DNA of 64,000 bases, taken from NCBI GenBank assembly GCA_030435675.1, contig CM059621.1:16058001-16122000 (forward strand). Reading direction: 5' to 3'. Origin of the DNA: Steinernema hermaphroditum. Lineage: Eukaryota > Nematoda > Chromadorea > Rhabditida > Steinernematidae. Positions 46,535-57,904 of this stretch are shown here, in pieces. A program made the translations under genes and the position numbers. Position 1 is the first letter of the stretch, and every line of letters starts with the position of its first letter. The notes under the pieces are model-generated. The model did not search any database and was not told where the DNA came from. It worked only from the letters and a program-made list of their open reading frames with translations.

Positions 46535-47444
46535 ATGGAGAGGCTGCGCCCCAATGGGACGCCAAGGTCCTCCTCATCGAGGCCAATTATCAATCGTTAC
46601 ATCACTCCGATCACCAGCGGTAAGTCATTTAACTTTACTGGTCCGAAGAAACGACCATTCAATGGCTTTTCCAAGCGAAATTCATTGGAAGCAGATGTAG
46701 ACGAGTTTATCTGCACTATTTGTTTGAACATATGCTTCTTTGCGGCCTCTGGTACAAACTAATTGTTTCACGTTTGCAGAGTCGACAAGTCTCGGGGGGA
46801 TCGCGTTTCTGGACGAGTTACCCCATCAACGCGGAGAAGAAACATTCGTACCGCCTCCTCGACTCCCGCGCGCCGTCAAATCGGAATTAAAAATGGATAT
46901 CATGGGAAGAATGAAGATTCCGGTTCGAAGCCCAACGCCTCCACCCAACGGACGAAGGCCGAGAGCCCGATCGATCGTGACCACACCGAAGTATCACCAA
47001 CACGACCCGCCTCCCGTAGGAGTGGCACATAGCAAATTATGGAGGGAAATGCGGAAGAAGGAGGGAAGGGGCACAAGGAAGAAGGAGGGAAAGGGCACTA
47101 GGAAGAAGAAAAAGTCTGAGACCTCAACGGAAGAAGATAGCGATTCCGACTATGACCCTGGAAAGGAGCGAAACGCCAGCAGCAGCGGGCAGACTCGGGT
47201 CAAAAAGGCGCCTCGAAAACCGCCAGCAAAGAGAGCGCCCCGAATGGCGTCGGCGAAGAGAGCGCCCCGAAAGGCGAACAAGGCAGCCGCGGAGCTGGTG
47301 ACGCCCGAAGCCCCCGATTTAGACGACCCTCGTGTCGCTAATTTGGAAGCTGCTCGGTACCTCCGTCGAAGGCGCCTGCAAGATGAGCGCGGCGAGGAAA
47401 GCCCGGATCCGGACGAAGTTGAGTCTGAGCCGTGTAGTGATTAA
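46535..47444 (+). CDS. Small basic, probably nuclear protein (orphan)
   Basis: Two exons (46,535-46,619 and 46,780-47,444) join in frame to 249 residues. TTGCAG eight bases before the ATG is a good acceptor for trans-splicing. The sequence has a Pro-rich N-terminal half (PIPVRSPTPPP-like), a Lys-rich run (about 128-150), an acidic-Ser patch (STEEDSDSDYDPGKE), then three KKAPRK/KRAPRM/KRAPRK repeats reminiscent of histone-H1-like tails, and an acidic C-terminus. A chromatin or RNA-binding role is a guess from composition. It converges with the peptidase gene, 145 bp away. Confidence 0.65.
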
Positions 47445-47589
47445 CATGTAACCTCTTTGTTTGTTTTAATAAGTGTTCCAGGAAAAAAAACAAGAAACTT
47501 TGACTATGTGTTCGTCTTGGTTCGGGTGCTCGGTCAGTCCAGTCGTCTTTCAAATTGTTTGGGAACGCCAGATGAGAGACAGTTGTCTT

Positions 47590-50500
47590 TTAATGCGCCG
47601 TAATAAAAATACAAATAAGAGCAAAAATTAGTTCGAGTGATGCTATAGAAGATCCGTTTTGCTGCAGCGAACCACTCCAAGACATGGTTTTGGTGATAAA
47701 GAAGGCTTGATCGGTCAACATCGTCACCTGTAACATGCCCGGTGTGCAAATTAGACCGTACATTCCTCACCATTTCACGCCTAGGCAGAATGCACTTGTG
47801 GCCACAGTAGTAGCTCTGTGCGATCACAGGTTTCCTCTGGACCTCCCGGCCCACTTCCCGCGCTCTGTGATAGAATTCAGCGACCACTTTAGCCGTGTGG
47901 GCACGGTAGACGCGCTGGTCGAACTGACCCGTGACGAAAAAGGTCGCTGGGAACTGGTGGGAGAAGTTGAAGCGTTTCGCCTGCTCGAGCGGCGAGTAGG
48001 CGACGAGATTCTTGAACTCTTCGTGGGTGTCTGGAAGACCGAATTCGGACATCCAGTAGGCGCCTGGACCGCCGTCTTTGTTCGGATAGCGAAAGTAGCG
48101 GAGCATATCCATGACCCTGAAGGACAAACGTCTAGAATCTATCTACCGATGGTAAGTAGGAACTCCATTCTACAGCCATACTTCCCACCGCTTTGCAATG
48201 ATTCGTACCTTAGAAATGGTTGTCATCGTTTGCAACGCTTGTTCTGTAAATCGCTTATGTCTCATTTACATGTCTATACTCGGATTAAAAAATTGCTGAC
48301 ATTTTTTCGATTTGGTCCCACAACGCTTTTTTTTGCGCGCGCCACGCCATCTTCGTGTGTGGTACTGCATTTTACAATGGGAAATGCAAATCGTCTTCAT
48401 GTTTGAACACTTTTGACGGGGATATCACACGAATCTCAAAATTCTACAAGCAAATCATTATTGCCTGGTTAATTGCGAGTCGATTGAGCCCAAAATTGTC
48501 GAAATTGAACGCGTGCACAAGAAGTTATTCACATTTTCATCGCCAGATGCCGCGATATCAATGCACAAACCATGGTTTTGTGGTGTTTCGCCGGTTTCTT
48601 TTGGAGGTTTCGCAGAAATATGGGTTGGGGCTACACAGGACGAGTCGAGAACTGTCCTGATTGAGAAATTTGGGAAACTATTTTGGCACGAGATTCTTTC
48701 ATATCACGGTTCGTCGACGAGGGGAATAGGGGGTCAGGAGTGGAACTGTCGTAACTTCCGCTATACTACTGTGATCTCAATCCGATAAAGATGTTCTGTA
48801 CCGGGGAAAACTCCAAAAGAAACCGCAAAACACCACAAAACCATGGTTTGTGCATTGATATCGCGGCATCTGGCGATGAAAATGTGAATAACTTCTTGTG
48901 CACGCGTTCAATTTCGACAATTTTGGGCTCAATCGACTCGCAATTAACCAGGCAATAATGATTTGCTTGTAGAATGTTGAGATTCGTGTGATATCCCCGT
49001 CAAAAGTGTTCAAACATGAAGACGATTTGCATTTCCCATTGTAAAATGCAGTACCACACACGAAGATGGCGTGGCGCGCGCAAAAAAAAAGCGTTGTGGG
49101 ACCAAATCGAAAAAATGTCAGCAATTTTTTAATCCGAGTATATGGGGCGCTTTATTCCCACACCCTGCATAGTTGGAGACCAGTCTACCCGTGGTTCCTT
49201 TTTCGTCAACAATTCAGACATCCTGCATCACAGTGATCTATATTCTGCGTATTCGTGACTCACCCGAACTTCGGGATCACAACGCCGAAGAGGTCGGGTC
49301 GTTGAAAAGCCGAAGCGGCCACTAGAAGGCCTCCGTTAGAAGCTCCCATAGCCACGATTCTGCTTGGAACTGTATAGTTCTCTGCGATAAGATACTCGGC
49401 CGCAGCTGTGAAGTCGTCGAAACTGTTCTGCTTCTTGAGCCGCCGAGCAGCGGTGTGCCAATTGTTCCCCAAATCTCTTTAAAGTGTACGGTAGTTACGA
49501 AGTGATTCACTTATCACTTACGACCCTCCTCTGACGTGGACATAGGCCACAGCAGCATCCATATAGTCCACCAAATAATGAGTCAGTGGTCGGTAGGATA
49601 CGGTAAGCGCAATGCCGAATCCACCGTAACCGTGGAGGAGCACCAATTGATTACGGTCATGTCGTTCGGTTCTTCTGATTACGGTCATGGGAACTTGAGT
49701 CCCGTCTGGGCTTGTGAAGTAGACGAGTTTGTGTTTGTAGACAGACGCTCTGTAAACGTCTCGACCGTAGACTAGCTGTGGTCTTTCGTTGGGGGAGTCC
49801 AGAAAGATACGGTAGACGGAGTTAGGAGTGTCGAAGGTGGTCATGATTAGAAGGATGTCGGACTGATGCGGCGATATAGGGCAGAGGGCCACGGTACCGT
49901 AATCCACGGACCAGGAAGTGTCTATTAGACGGCCACTTCTCAAATCGAAAATCATCAAAGTCACCTAAATTTGGGGTGCAACTCTACGATGAGAATAGAA
50001 GAGCTCACTGAATTTATGTTTCTGTAGCGAACAAGCAGCTTTTGTCCACCGGAAACGACGTGGAAAGTCTCCAAAATTAGGTCGTTCCTCTCCGGGATTA
50101 CGGTAGCGAAGGAGTTATTCGCGAAAAAGTACCGTTTGAGTTCCCTATTTGGCGCTTCATCAACAGAGATGAGGTAAACAGATTCCCCATCTAGGGCATC
50201 GGCGATCTAAATGCTCGCGCCGATACGGTATTTTACCGTAGTCTTACATCGCCAATAGAAGCATTAATCGGATGGAAATCGACGTGTGTGGGCACCCGTC
50301 CTCCACTCAGGTCCGCCTGGAAGTATTTCACTTCGGTAGCGTTGAAAATGGTCGTCAGAACGAGTCGATCTCCGTGGATCGCCTTCGTCTTGCTAGACGG
50401 ATCGCAGAAAAGATGAAGTACAGTATGCCACCTACTAGTAGACGGCGTAGGCGTGCGCCTGATCTCTCTCGGGAAACTGATAGACGGGAACGAAGTCCTC

Positions 50501-52036
50501 TGGCGAGGATATCCTTCGGAAAACGACGTTCTTCATCGGCTTGTGGTAGAACGAGGAACTGTAGTGTTGCTGGAATATATGCGAGACGTCTATCCACCGT
50601 ACCCCAGACTCACCTGATGGAAAAATCCACTACTGTCCGGATGCCAGGTGACATCTCTGCCAGGAATCCCATAGACAGCGTCTTGATAGATGGCAGTTCC
50701 GAGTGAGAGAAACTCGGTGGAGTCGTTGTATTTGAACAACTAAGCGAGGAAGTGGCCTCATCTGCGCCTCTTCTAACTCACGAAAAGAGCGAATTGCTCA
50801 GAGCGCAGCGCGAAGATCGCCAGAAAGTGAGTGTTGTCCGGGGAAAAGGACAAACTGACGTCTTCGAGGAAGTCGTGCCGGTCGAGATGCATGAACTTTG
50901 TGTCGTCGTAGTTGGAAACGTTCTTGTGGCGATAGAGAAATCTGTACGTCGATCATAGAAAAGCTGAAGCACGCAAACTTGCCCGGACTTGTCGGCCATT
51001 GTGACGACCTGAGTGAACCACGATCCGTTCGGACCCAGCACGGGGCACTTAACGTCTGGACTTGCGTTCTGATAAATTTCGAAGATCCTGAAGGAAATAG
51101 TCTCATGGTGGAATATTCGGGGATGTGCCAAACAATGCAGATGGACGGTATCTTTGCAGGTAACACATAGATCTGTTGTGCACAAATGGGTTCAAAGGGC
51201 TCGATTGTAAAAGGCAAATGTAGAAACGATGAACCGATCCATTCTACAGCGTGTGGCAAAAGTGTACAAATAAGATGTCCTCCTGTTTCGGTGTCTGTCT
51301 GGTAGGCAAACGATAACAATCATGTTGGGGTTGTAATCAGTGTGAAGTGGTTGTTTACCAAGCAATCATTTCATGAAACAAGCCAGTGTAGAATCGGTCG
51401 GCCCCACCAGAGTCCTCGTTCCGACCAGGGTTGTGCGGAACAATGCGTGTGGTCGGAATCGGAAGAAGCGGCTCGAGGCGGGTTCGAATCCACCCTGAGA
51501 ACAAACATTTTTATCATCGGTTTAAGACAGTCATTTTATTAACATAGTTTTTCTTTTGACATAAATAGACAGAAGAAAAACTTCGCGACTAGCGTCAAAT
51601 GAAAATGACTGAAGATAAAAATGTCGGTCCTCAGGGTGGATTCGAACCCGCCTCGAGCCGTTTCTTCCGATTCCGACCACACGCATTGGTCCACACAACC
51701 CTGGTTCCGACCCCTAATCACCCCTCCCCCCTCCCTACCTGTCATCTACCACCTTCCGCTCCTTCACCTCCTTCTCATTCCTCAAATACTCTTTCGCTTT
51801 CCGATTGAGAGTCGCCAAATAATCGTCGAGCGTGGGCGAGATGGCCTTGTCCATCCGATGATAGCTGTTGGTCACCGTCTACTCACATCTATTGGCCAAG
51901 AACCACTTGACGGCGAGCCTACCGTATCGAAGTACTTTTCGGTCCATCCCGATCGGTAAAGCTGTGGATAGTCGTCCGGGTGGATGTGGCCAAGGGAGGC
52001 GCCGAATAAAAGAAGCACGCAGCACAGCCTCCGCAT
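47590..52036 (-). CDS. Prolyl oligopeptidase-family (S9A) serine peptidase, secreted/anchored type
   Basis: Reliable exons: 51,864-51,741, 50,739-50,614, 50,569-50,436, 50,392-50,248, 50,206-50,009, 49,964-49,522, 49,476-49,264, 48,116-47,771 and 47,727-47,590. Exon 1 (ATG at 52,036) and exons between 51,330 and 50,782 are present, but their exact joins are uncertain. The catalytic domain shows LLHGYGGF, VRGG, then DLGNNWH, KQNSFDDFTAAAEYL, the nucleophile motif GASNGGLL, VMDMLRY, the Asp motif GQFDQRV and a CGHKC segment where the catalytic His is expected. The N-terminal half would be the beta-propeller. Classical family members are cytosolic. Here the N-terminus reads MRRLCCVLLLFGASLG (a signal peptide), and the C-terminus ends in a hydrophobic ELIFALICIFIT, suggesting a GPI or membrane anchor. 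Intron 48,117-49,263 is enlarged by a foldback element. Confidence 0.8.
48275..48614 (+). repeat. Foldback MITE in peptidase intron, left arm
   Basis: About 340 bp, repeated almost perfectly in inverse orientation at 48,807-49,142. The outer end is TATACTCGGATTAAAAAA, consistent with insertion at TA. The arms contain open frames of about 100 codons that exist only because they are identical mirror copies. No transposase was seen. Confidence 0.8.
48807..49142 (-). repeat. Foldback MITE in peptidase intron, right arm
   Basis: Mirror copy of 48,275-48,614 with only a few base differences (for example AATGTTGAGATTCG versus ATTTTGAGATTCG). The spacer is about 190 bp. If transcribed within the peptidase pre-mRNA it would form a roughly 340-bp double-stranded RNA. 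Confidence 0.8.
51417..51538 (+). mobile_element. tRNA-derived SINE, inverted pair, left
   Basis: Runs from GACCAGGGTTGTGCGGAAC through GGAATCGGAAGAAGCGGCTC to the B-box-like GCGGGTTCGAATCCACCC and a short tail TTTTTATCATCGG. The long insertion before the B box suggests a class II (Ser/Leu-type) tRNA ancestor. It lies in a peptidase intron. Confidence 0.6.
51600..51716 (-). mobile_element. tRNA-derived SINE, inverted pair, right
   Basis: Inverse copy of 51,417-51,538, separated by about 60 bp. The minus strand carries CCAGGGTTGTGTGGACC, GGTCGGAATCGGAAGAAAC and GGCGGGTTCGAATCCACCC. Tail sequence (ACATTTTTATCTTC, AGTCATTTT) is shared as well. Confidence 0.6.
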
Positions 52037-53177
52037 TGTGTCCGCCTTCTCGAGAACTGTTGGAGACGTTGCACGAGATGCAACATTCCCGGCCGATGCG
52101 TCACTGGCGGAATTCCGATCGCGGTGATCTCAACGATCTCCGCTTCTTGAGTGTCGGCGGCGCGATGTTTTTGTTTTTGTTCTGTCGATGAACTGTAACA
52201 CGGAGTTATAGCGGCCTTTGAGAGAGATGCTAAGAGTCCGAGACCATCTGCTCTATGTCTGTCTTCAGATAAAAGCCAACATGACGAATGTAACATAACC
52301 TCCGATACGGTAACTATGCAATTCTTGAATAGAGACGACGATGTCCTAAAATGCCTCCTTGCAAACATCTCTCAAATTGAACTTGTTACGTTGTCCTTGA
52401 GTGGGCGACGCGGATTGTCAATTGCACGGGACGGCCCTCTTGACGGTGGAACTACAGATCCCTGGTGTTCAAGGATTTCCGAAAGGTCTGGTTCCCAACA
52501 CGACCACCTGCTTTATGTCTGCGTCTCTGTAAACCGACCTCCAAAAAGCCCCTCCATTATCCCCTTTCAGTGATGCTGAGAGTCCGAGTCTAGCGGCTGC
52601 GCTGATCTTAGGGTTTTTCTTGGCGAGACGACTCCCTGGTGTTCCAGGCCTTCTTACAGCGCTACAAAGACTTGAAAATGAACTTAGAATGAGCAAGTGT
52701 AGCTAGAGAGAACCTTCTTTCGTGTTGGGAGTCTCTCTTCGAGTTTCGTCCAAACTCGCACAGCCCTGATCGACATCTATGAGGAAGCTGCAGCCAGCGA
52801 GATACTGTCTATCCGCCTAGACTGTCTCGAAGGGCTGCGTCGTCTAGTGTAGATCCTTCCCACCCCAATTCCTTTTCGGGAACCCAACTACGAGCATTGC
52901 AGGTCTCCCCCAAAGCGCTAATCATCCGAACCTCTCCCGTCGATGGTCACTTCCAAAAACGACTGCGCTGTTTTTGCCCGCCGTCTCCGGGTCAGCGGCG
53001 GAACCGGTTCCCTTATCATTGCGAAACGCCTTCGTCACCGTCGTCGCGCACCTTCGGACTCCAATTATGATAAGGCGGCGGCCATCCACAAAAAGCTGCC
53101 CAAACCAGTCGGAGCCGTTGTTCTCCGCGGCTATAAATCTCCGCGCCTCCGAGCAGAGCGCCCCAGATCTTCTCACG
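52037..53177. other. Intergenic between peptidase and collagen
   Basis: No gene supported. Contains two degenerate copies of the CCCTGGTGTTCAAGG / CCCTGGTGTTCCAGGCC repeat at about 52,455 and 52,630 that also occurs near 860. TATAAAT at 53,132-53,138 is a plausible collagen TATA box, 40 bases before the collagen ATG. Confidence 0.5.
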
Positions 53178-54365
53178 ATGAGCAGCTGCTGCATCGGTCG
53201 CACGGCGGCATGGACCGCCATCGGAGTGAGTCTCGTCGCCACCTCCTGCGCCCTCCTCTACCTGCCCATCTTCTTCGGGAAGCTCGCCGCAATCAACAGC
53301 CAGCTGGTGGTGGAGATGGACGCGTTCAACCTGCTCCAGGAGGACATCTGGACCGATCTGATGGTCGCCAAGAAGGAACCCCTCGCCGTCAGCAAGAGAC
53401 TTAGACGCCAGGCACAGCCTCAATGCAGTAAGTTCTTCGCCATTTTGGCTGTAATTCAGACGCGGCGCTACCGTATGCCATTTGTTATTTTTGCTACGAA
53501 TACGACCCGGCTACCGTAATTCACTAGGTATACGATGACTATTAGGAGCGCGTTCTGCGGGGTGGAAGAAGGGAAAGTGATAATCTACCGTAGTTTACTG
53601 CTGTAGGCCACTCTAGACTCTACGTCTAGTTCATCCAGAGTCTAGACTGACACGTGGGAACATACCAAAACCGCGAATTTGGGCCCCTTGCGTGGAATAG
53701 ACTTTGACTTCCCTTGTATTGTGGTGTGAGAAATTTCCGTTTCAGATTGCAACGGAGAGAACCGCTGCCCTCCTGGCCCTCCAGGAAGAGCCGGCAAGGA
53801 CGGCGAAGACGGCGTTCCTGGTCGCCAGGGCCTTCCTGGATCCCCTGGCCTCCCCGGCATCACTCCGCCACCCGAGCATCCTCGAAACCTTGAGTCCTGC
53901 CGCGTCTGCCCTCCAGGACCTCCTGGCCACCCCGGCTTCCAGGGACCCGTCGGCCCTTCTGGTCCTCCGGGACTGCCCGGAAACGACGGACAGCCGGGAC
54001 ATCCCGGTCTCCCTGGTACACTCGGTCTTCCCGGAGACAACGGCGAACCCGGACCCATCGGAAAGGACGGCGGCCCTGGCCTTCCTGGCCAAGACGGCAT
54101 CAGAGGACTTCCCGGATCTCCTGGAGAGGCTGGACCTCGAGGACCTTTGGGACCGAAGGGATGGCCTGGACCACCCGGACAGCCAGGAGGACCGGGATCG
54201 CAAGGACCAGGTGGAAATCCTGGAGAGTCGGGACAAGCTGGTCAGGCCGGGTATCCTGGAAATCCTGGAGTGTCCGGACTCCCCGGAGGACCTGGAGAAG
54301 ACGCCAGCTACTGTCATTGTCCTCCTCGGCATCGCATTTCATCGAAGAAGACCGTGAAAGCTTAA
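53178..54365 (+). CDS. Nematode cuticle-type collagen
   Basis: Two exons (53,178-53,427 and 53,746-54,365) join in frame to 289 residues. The N-terminal part has a hydrophobic segment at about 9-32, as in membrane-anchored procollagens, and a KRLRR subtilisin-like cleavage site near residue 78. The Gly-X-Y region begins at [10 protein letters not shown], is interrupted by a Cys-containing gap (CRVC), and continues for roughly 130 residues with small imperfections. It ends with a CHC-containing tail (YCHCPPRHR). Cysteines flanking the Gly-X-Y blocks are used for inter-chain bonds in this family. It is secreted to build the cuticle. The minus-strand open frames over it are shadows. Confidence 0.93.
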
Positions 54366-54537
54366 AATATTGTCGAATGTGGCATTTAAGGAGAGACCTA
54401 AACGGTTTTATCCATAAAACAGTTCTATCCATCAAATTTGTATCGTTTGTGAGGTGAGCGCTGGCAGCAATGGAAGAGAGAAAAACAGAATAGGGCTTTA
54501 TTCCAAAACACACCACGGTATTCACCTACACTAATTA
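54366..54537. other. Convergent 3' ends
   Basis: Short interval holding the collagen 3' UTR and the phosphatase 3' UTR on the other strand. No other element. Confidence 0.3.
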
Positions 54538-55891
54538 CTAGTACGGACCGATGGAATTTTCGCTCATCGACTCTGATTCCCGCATTCCACCGGAGCCAAG
54601 TAGTTTCACACCGCGTACGACAGGGCGGAGGACATGGATAGAACAGGCTAGGTTTTCGTCCACACTCATTACAGCTGCCGCGTTGTCGAATTGTCCTGAA
54701 AGCGACAAAAGTAGAGTGATGCAAGAGAGCAGACAGAACTGACCACAATAGTGCGGAGCCGAGAAAATGGTGATCAGTTTACGACCGGCAAAAAATTCGT
54801 ATCCATCCTGAAACAATAAAATCAGGCCGTGATTGCCCCAGGATTGACGCACCTGCACAACTTGGTGAGCTCTGGCGATCAAATCGATGTTGAGCTTGGT
54901 CACATACTCCTGAACGACTTCGGTTCCGTAGGTGTACGACACACCTCTCGTGTTCGGCAGCCACCCTTTGTTGTACGGATCGGGATCGGACCTTCGAATG
55001 AGTAATAAGAACAACAGTCTAAGCAAACACTCACCAGAGCAAGTCCATCTGGAGGGAGGGGTTCGGCGGCTCTATCGATCTCGTGATATGTCGGAGCTGA
55101 TCGATGGATCGAATATGCGGCGACAGGCCGCCGTGCATACAGAGAATCTTTGCAGAAACAAGCGCAGTGAAGGGCATCGCGTCGAAGACATCCTGGAACG
55201 TCTGCCAAAGTTGGACACTCTGGTAACGCCTGTTGCACTCTTCGTAAAACCCGTAGACGCGATTGATCGTGGCGCACTCATGGTTCCCGCGCAGCAGGAA
55301 GAAATTATCTGGGTACTTGATTTTGTACGCAAGCAACAAACAGATGGTCTCCAAGTTCTGTCGACCTCGATCGACGTAGTCGCCCAGGAAGAGGTAGTTC
55401 ACCCCTGGCGGAAAGCCACAGCGGTCGAAGAGTCGAAGAAGGTCTAAAAGATGCACATTTATGAAAAAAAGACAAAGACACAATGAGCTACCTCCATATT
55501 GACCATGAATATCGCCACAAATCTTTACAGGCGGCTCGATTTCTATCATCGAATTTTGCGACATGAACACCTCGCGCGCCATCTGGCACAATTGAATCAT
55601 CTCGGTCTCCTTCACCACTTTGGTCAGACTGCAACCCGGCGACCCTACGTTCAATAGGCGGCAGATCAGATCATCCACATCTAAGCTGCCATCTTTAACA
55701 GAACGTTTCCCGGCTTCTGAAAGAGTTAAAATCATAGAGGTTATCAGTCTTGGAAACTTACCACCTTTTGAGCGATTTTTCGCAGTGGCTCCATTCGGAG
55801 CGTGCGCATCTACCGCAGGAATCGGTCGGCCGTCGGAACTCGACGCAGTACGCCCGTTCATGGTTGCGCTCAACGTGCGAGATGCCAGCAA
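54538..55891 (-). CDS. PP1-type Ser/Thr protein phosphatase, copy 1
   Basis: Six exons (55,891-55,762; 55,716-55,492; 55,443-55,035; 54,991-54,853; 54,807-54,744; 54,695-54,538) join to 374 residues. Metal-binding and catalytic motifs are all present: [18 protein letters not shown], the HGGLSP motif, RAHQ and the SAP-YCG loop. The usual SAPNYCG reads SAPHYCG, an Asn-to-His change close to the active site. PP1 dephosphorylates Ser/Thr on many proteins under the control of regulatory subunits; nematodes also have sperm-specific PP1 paralogues. The N-terminal extension of about 45 residues is longer than in ordinary PP1. Start chosen at the first in-frame Met of exon 1; a second Met lies ten codons later. 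Tandem, same-strand duplicate of the next gene. Confidence 0.9.
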
Positions 55892-56102
55892 ACAGCGGAA
55901 TCAACTGACCGCCTCAAAGTGGACACTCACAACCGAATGAGGCGCTGCAGCTCCGAGGTGGCGGCTGCAAGCCAGACTGTCTGGAGTCGGATCAGACACT
56001 GTGGGAGACTCAATTAATCCTCGGGAGTAAAGGCAAACTGACCAGGCCAGATGTGAGGGCTCGCAGTACTGGAAGAGAAAACAAGAAATAAATAATAAAG
56101 CT

Positions 56103-57904
56103 TTATTCCGCCACACTATCGCTGATCAATTCGGATTCTCGCATTCCATCGGAGCCAAGTAGTTTCACGCCACGAACAACAGGACGGAGGACATGGATAG
56201 AACAGGAGAGGTCCTCTTTCACATTCAGTACAGCTGCCGCGTTGTTGAATTGTCCTGAAAGTAGCAAAAGTAGAGTGATGCAAGGGAGCAGACAGAAACG
56301 GACCACAGTAGTTTGGAGCCGAGAAAATGGTGATGAGTTTACGACCAGCAAAGAATTCGTATCCATCCTGAAGTTATAAAATCGAGCCGTTATTGCCCCA
56401 GGATTGCAAAAGACGCGCCTGTACAACTTGATGAGCTCTGACGATCAAATCGATGTTAAGCCTCCCCACATATTCGTGAACGACATCGCTCCCAAAGGTA
56501 TACGAGGCATTCCTCAACGAGTTCGGCTTCCATCCTTTGTTGTTCGAATCGGGATCGGACCTTTGAATGAGCGGTGTGGCGACAGCACCGCGCAAAAAAT
56601 GACCGCACAAAAAAATGACCGCGCAGAAATGACCGCACAGTTTGAAGATCGCGCATTCCACATTCCACCACCGATTCGACGAAATTCGCTCGAATACTGG
56701 ATCGAAAACCTTCACTTTATTCTATATCTGTGTAGTTTCTGGTATCAAATGCTAGCTCTGGAGTTGCAGTTTCTGGAGTTGCAGACGATTCGCCAATCCT
56801 ATTATAGGAGTTAACAGCTTCGGCAAACCCCGGTTTACATAAGCAAAGCTGTCATCGTAAATCATCTGGTAACCGGTGCAGAAATCACTTTGCAGGACGA
56901 ATTTTACGAATTTAAGTTCGAAGTTCAATCGTGATTTGACACATTCAAACTGCGCGGTCATTTTTTTTTGCGCGGTCATTTTTTGCGCGATGTTGTAACG
57001 TAACCGAATGTACAATAAACAGAAAGCTGTCCAGCCAAACACTCACCAGACCAAGTCATGTTGTATGGTCCCGTCCACAAGCTTTGTCGGTCTTTTGATC
57101 TCCCGGAGGTCATCGATGGACTGCAAGTGCTTCGACAAACCTCCATGCATGCAAAGAATCCTTCCAAACACGAGCGCAGTTAAGGGCATCTGCTTGAAGG
57201 CGCGCTGGAACTCTTGAAAGATTCAGACGCTCTGGTAACGTCTCATGCACTCATCGAAGAACCCATATCTCTGACTGACAGGGGACGACTCGTGGTTTCC
57301 GCGCAGCAAGAAAAAATTGTCCCGGTATTTGATTTTGTACGCAAACAGCAAGCAGATGGTCTCCAGGTTGTGCCGACCTCGATCAACATAGTCGCCCAGG
57401 AAGAGGTAGTTCGACGTTGGTGGAAAGCCACAACGGTCGAAAATGCGAAGAAGGTCTAAAAGACGCATGTTTATGGAAGAAACAAAGACACAATGAGCTA
57501 CCTCCATATTGACCATGGATATCGCCACAAATCTTTACAGGTGACTCGAGTTCTAACATTACATTTTGTTTCTTGAACACCTTCCATGCCATCTGGCACA
57601 ACTGTATCATCTCGTCCTCCTTCACCACTTTCGTGAGACTAGTGTCCGGCGAGGCCGCATTCAATAGGCGATAGATCAGTTGATCCACATCTAAGTCGTG
57701 ATTTTCAACGGAACGTTTCCCGACTTCTGAAATGGTAAAACTATAACGGCTATCCGCCCTTCGCACAGGGTTACCGTCACTTTCTACGCGATTCTTCGCC
57801 GTGTCTTCATTCGGAACGTGCGCATGGACCGCAGGCATCGGTCGGTCGTCGGAACGCGGCGCAGTACGCCCGCTCATCGCTGCGCTTACCGTGCGAGATG
57901 CCAA
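56103..57904 (-). pseudogene. PP1-type phosphatase, copy 2, with in-frame stop
   Basis: Six homologous exons: 57,904-57,775; 57,726-57,502; 57,455-57,047; 56,560-56,419; 56,367-56,304; 56,254-56,103. All exon lengths equal copy 1 apart from one codon in exon 4 and two in exon 6. Exon 3 has a TGA at about 57,225-57,223 where copy 1 has CAA (RRYQSV-stop-IF versus RRYQSVQLW). The frame is clean on both sides. SAPNYCG is intact here. Exon 4 ends at a GC rather than GT donor (CAG then GCGCGT). The third intron is enlarged to 486 bp by a MITE. This is either a young pseudogene or a sequencing error; stop readthrough is less likely. Confidence 0.75.
56575..57000 (+). mobile_element. MITE with GACCGCGCAAAAAAT terminal inverted repeats
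   Basis: The left end has CGCGCAAAAAATGACCGC, with more such units to 56,650. The right end (56,945-56,992) has the inverse: GCGCGGTCATTTTTTTTTGC and GCGCGGTCATTTTTTGCGCG. Each terminus is itself a short tandem array. The interior shows no transposase. It accounts for the extra length of the third intron relative to copy 1. A similar array occurs near 11,260. Confidence 0.6.

Noticed and set aside
48355..49124. Mirror-image open frames of about 100-115 codons
   Set aside because: They lie in the two arms of the foldback element and are identical because the arms are. They show no domain.
53642..54525. Minus-strand Gly/Pro-rich frames over the collagen gene
   Set aside because: Shadow of the Gly-X-Y codons on the opposite strand. 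The plus-strand model has signal/anchor, cleavage site, correct intron and stop.
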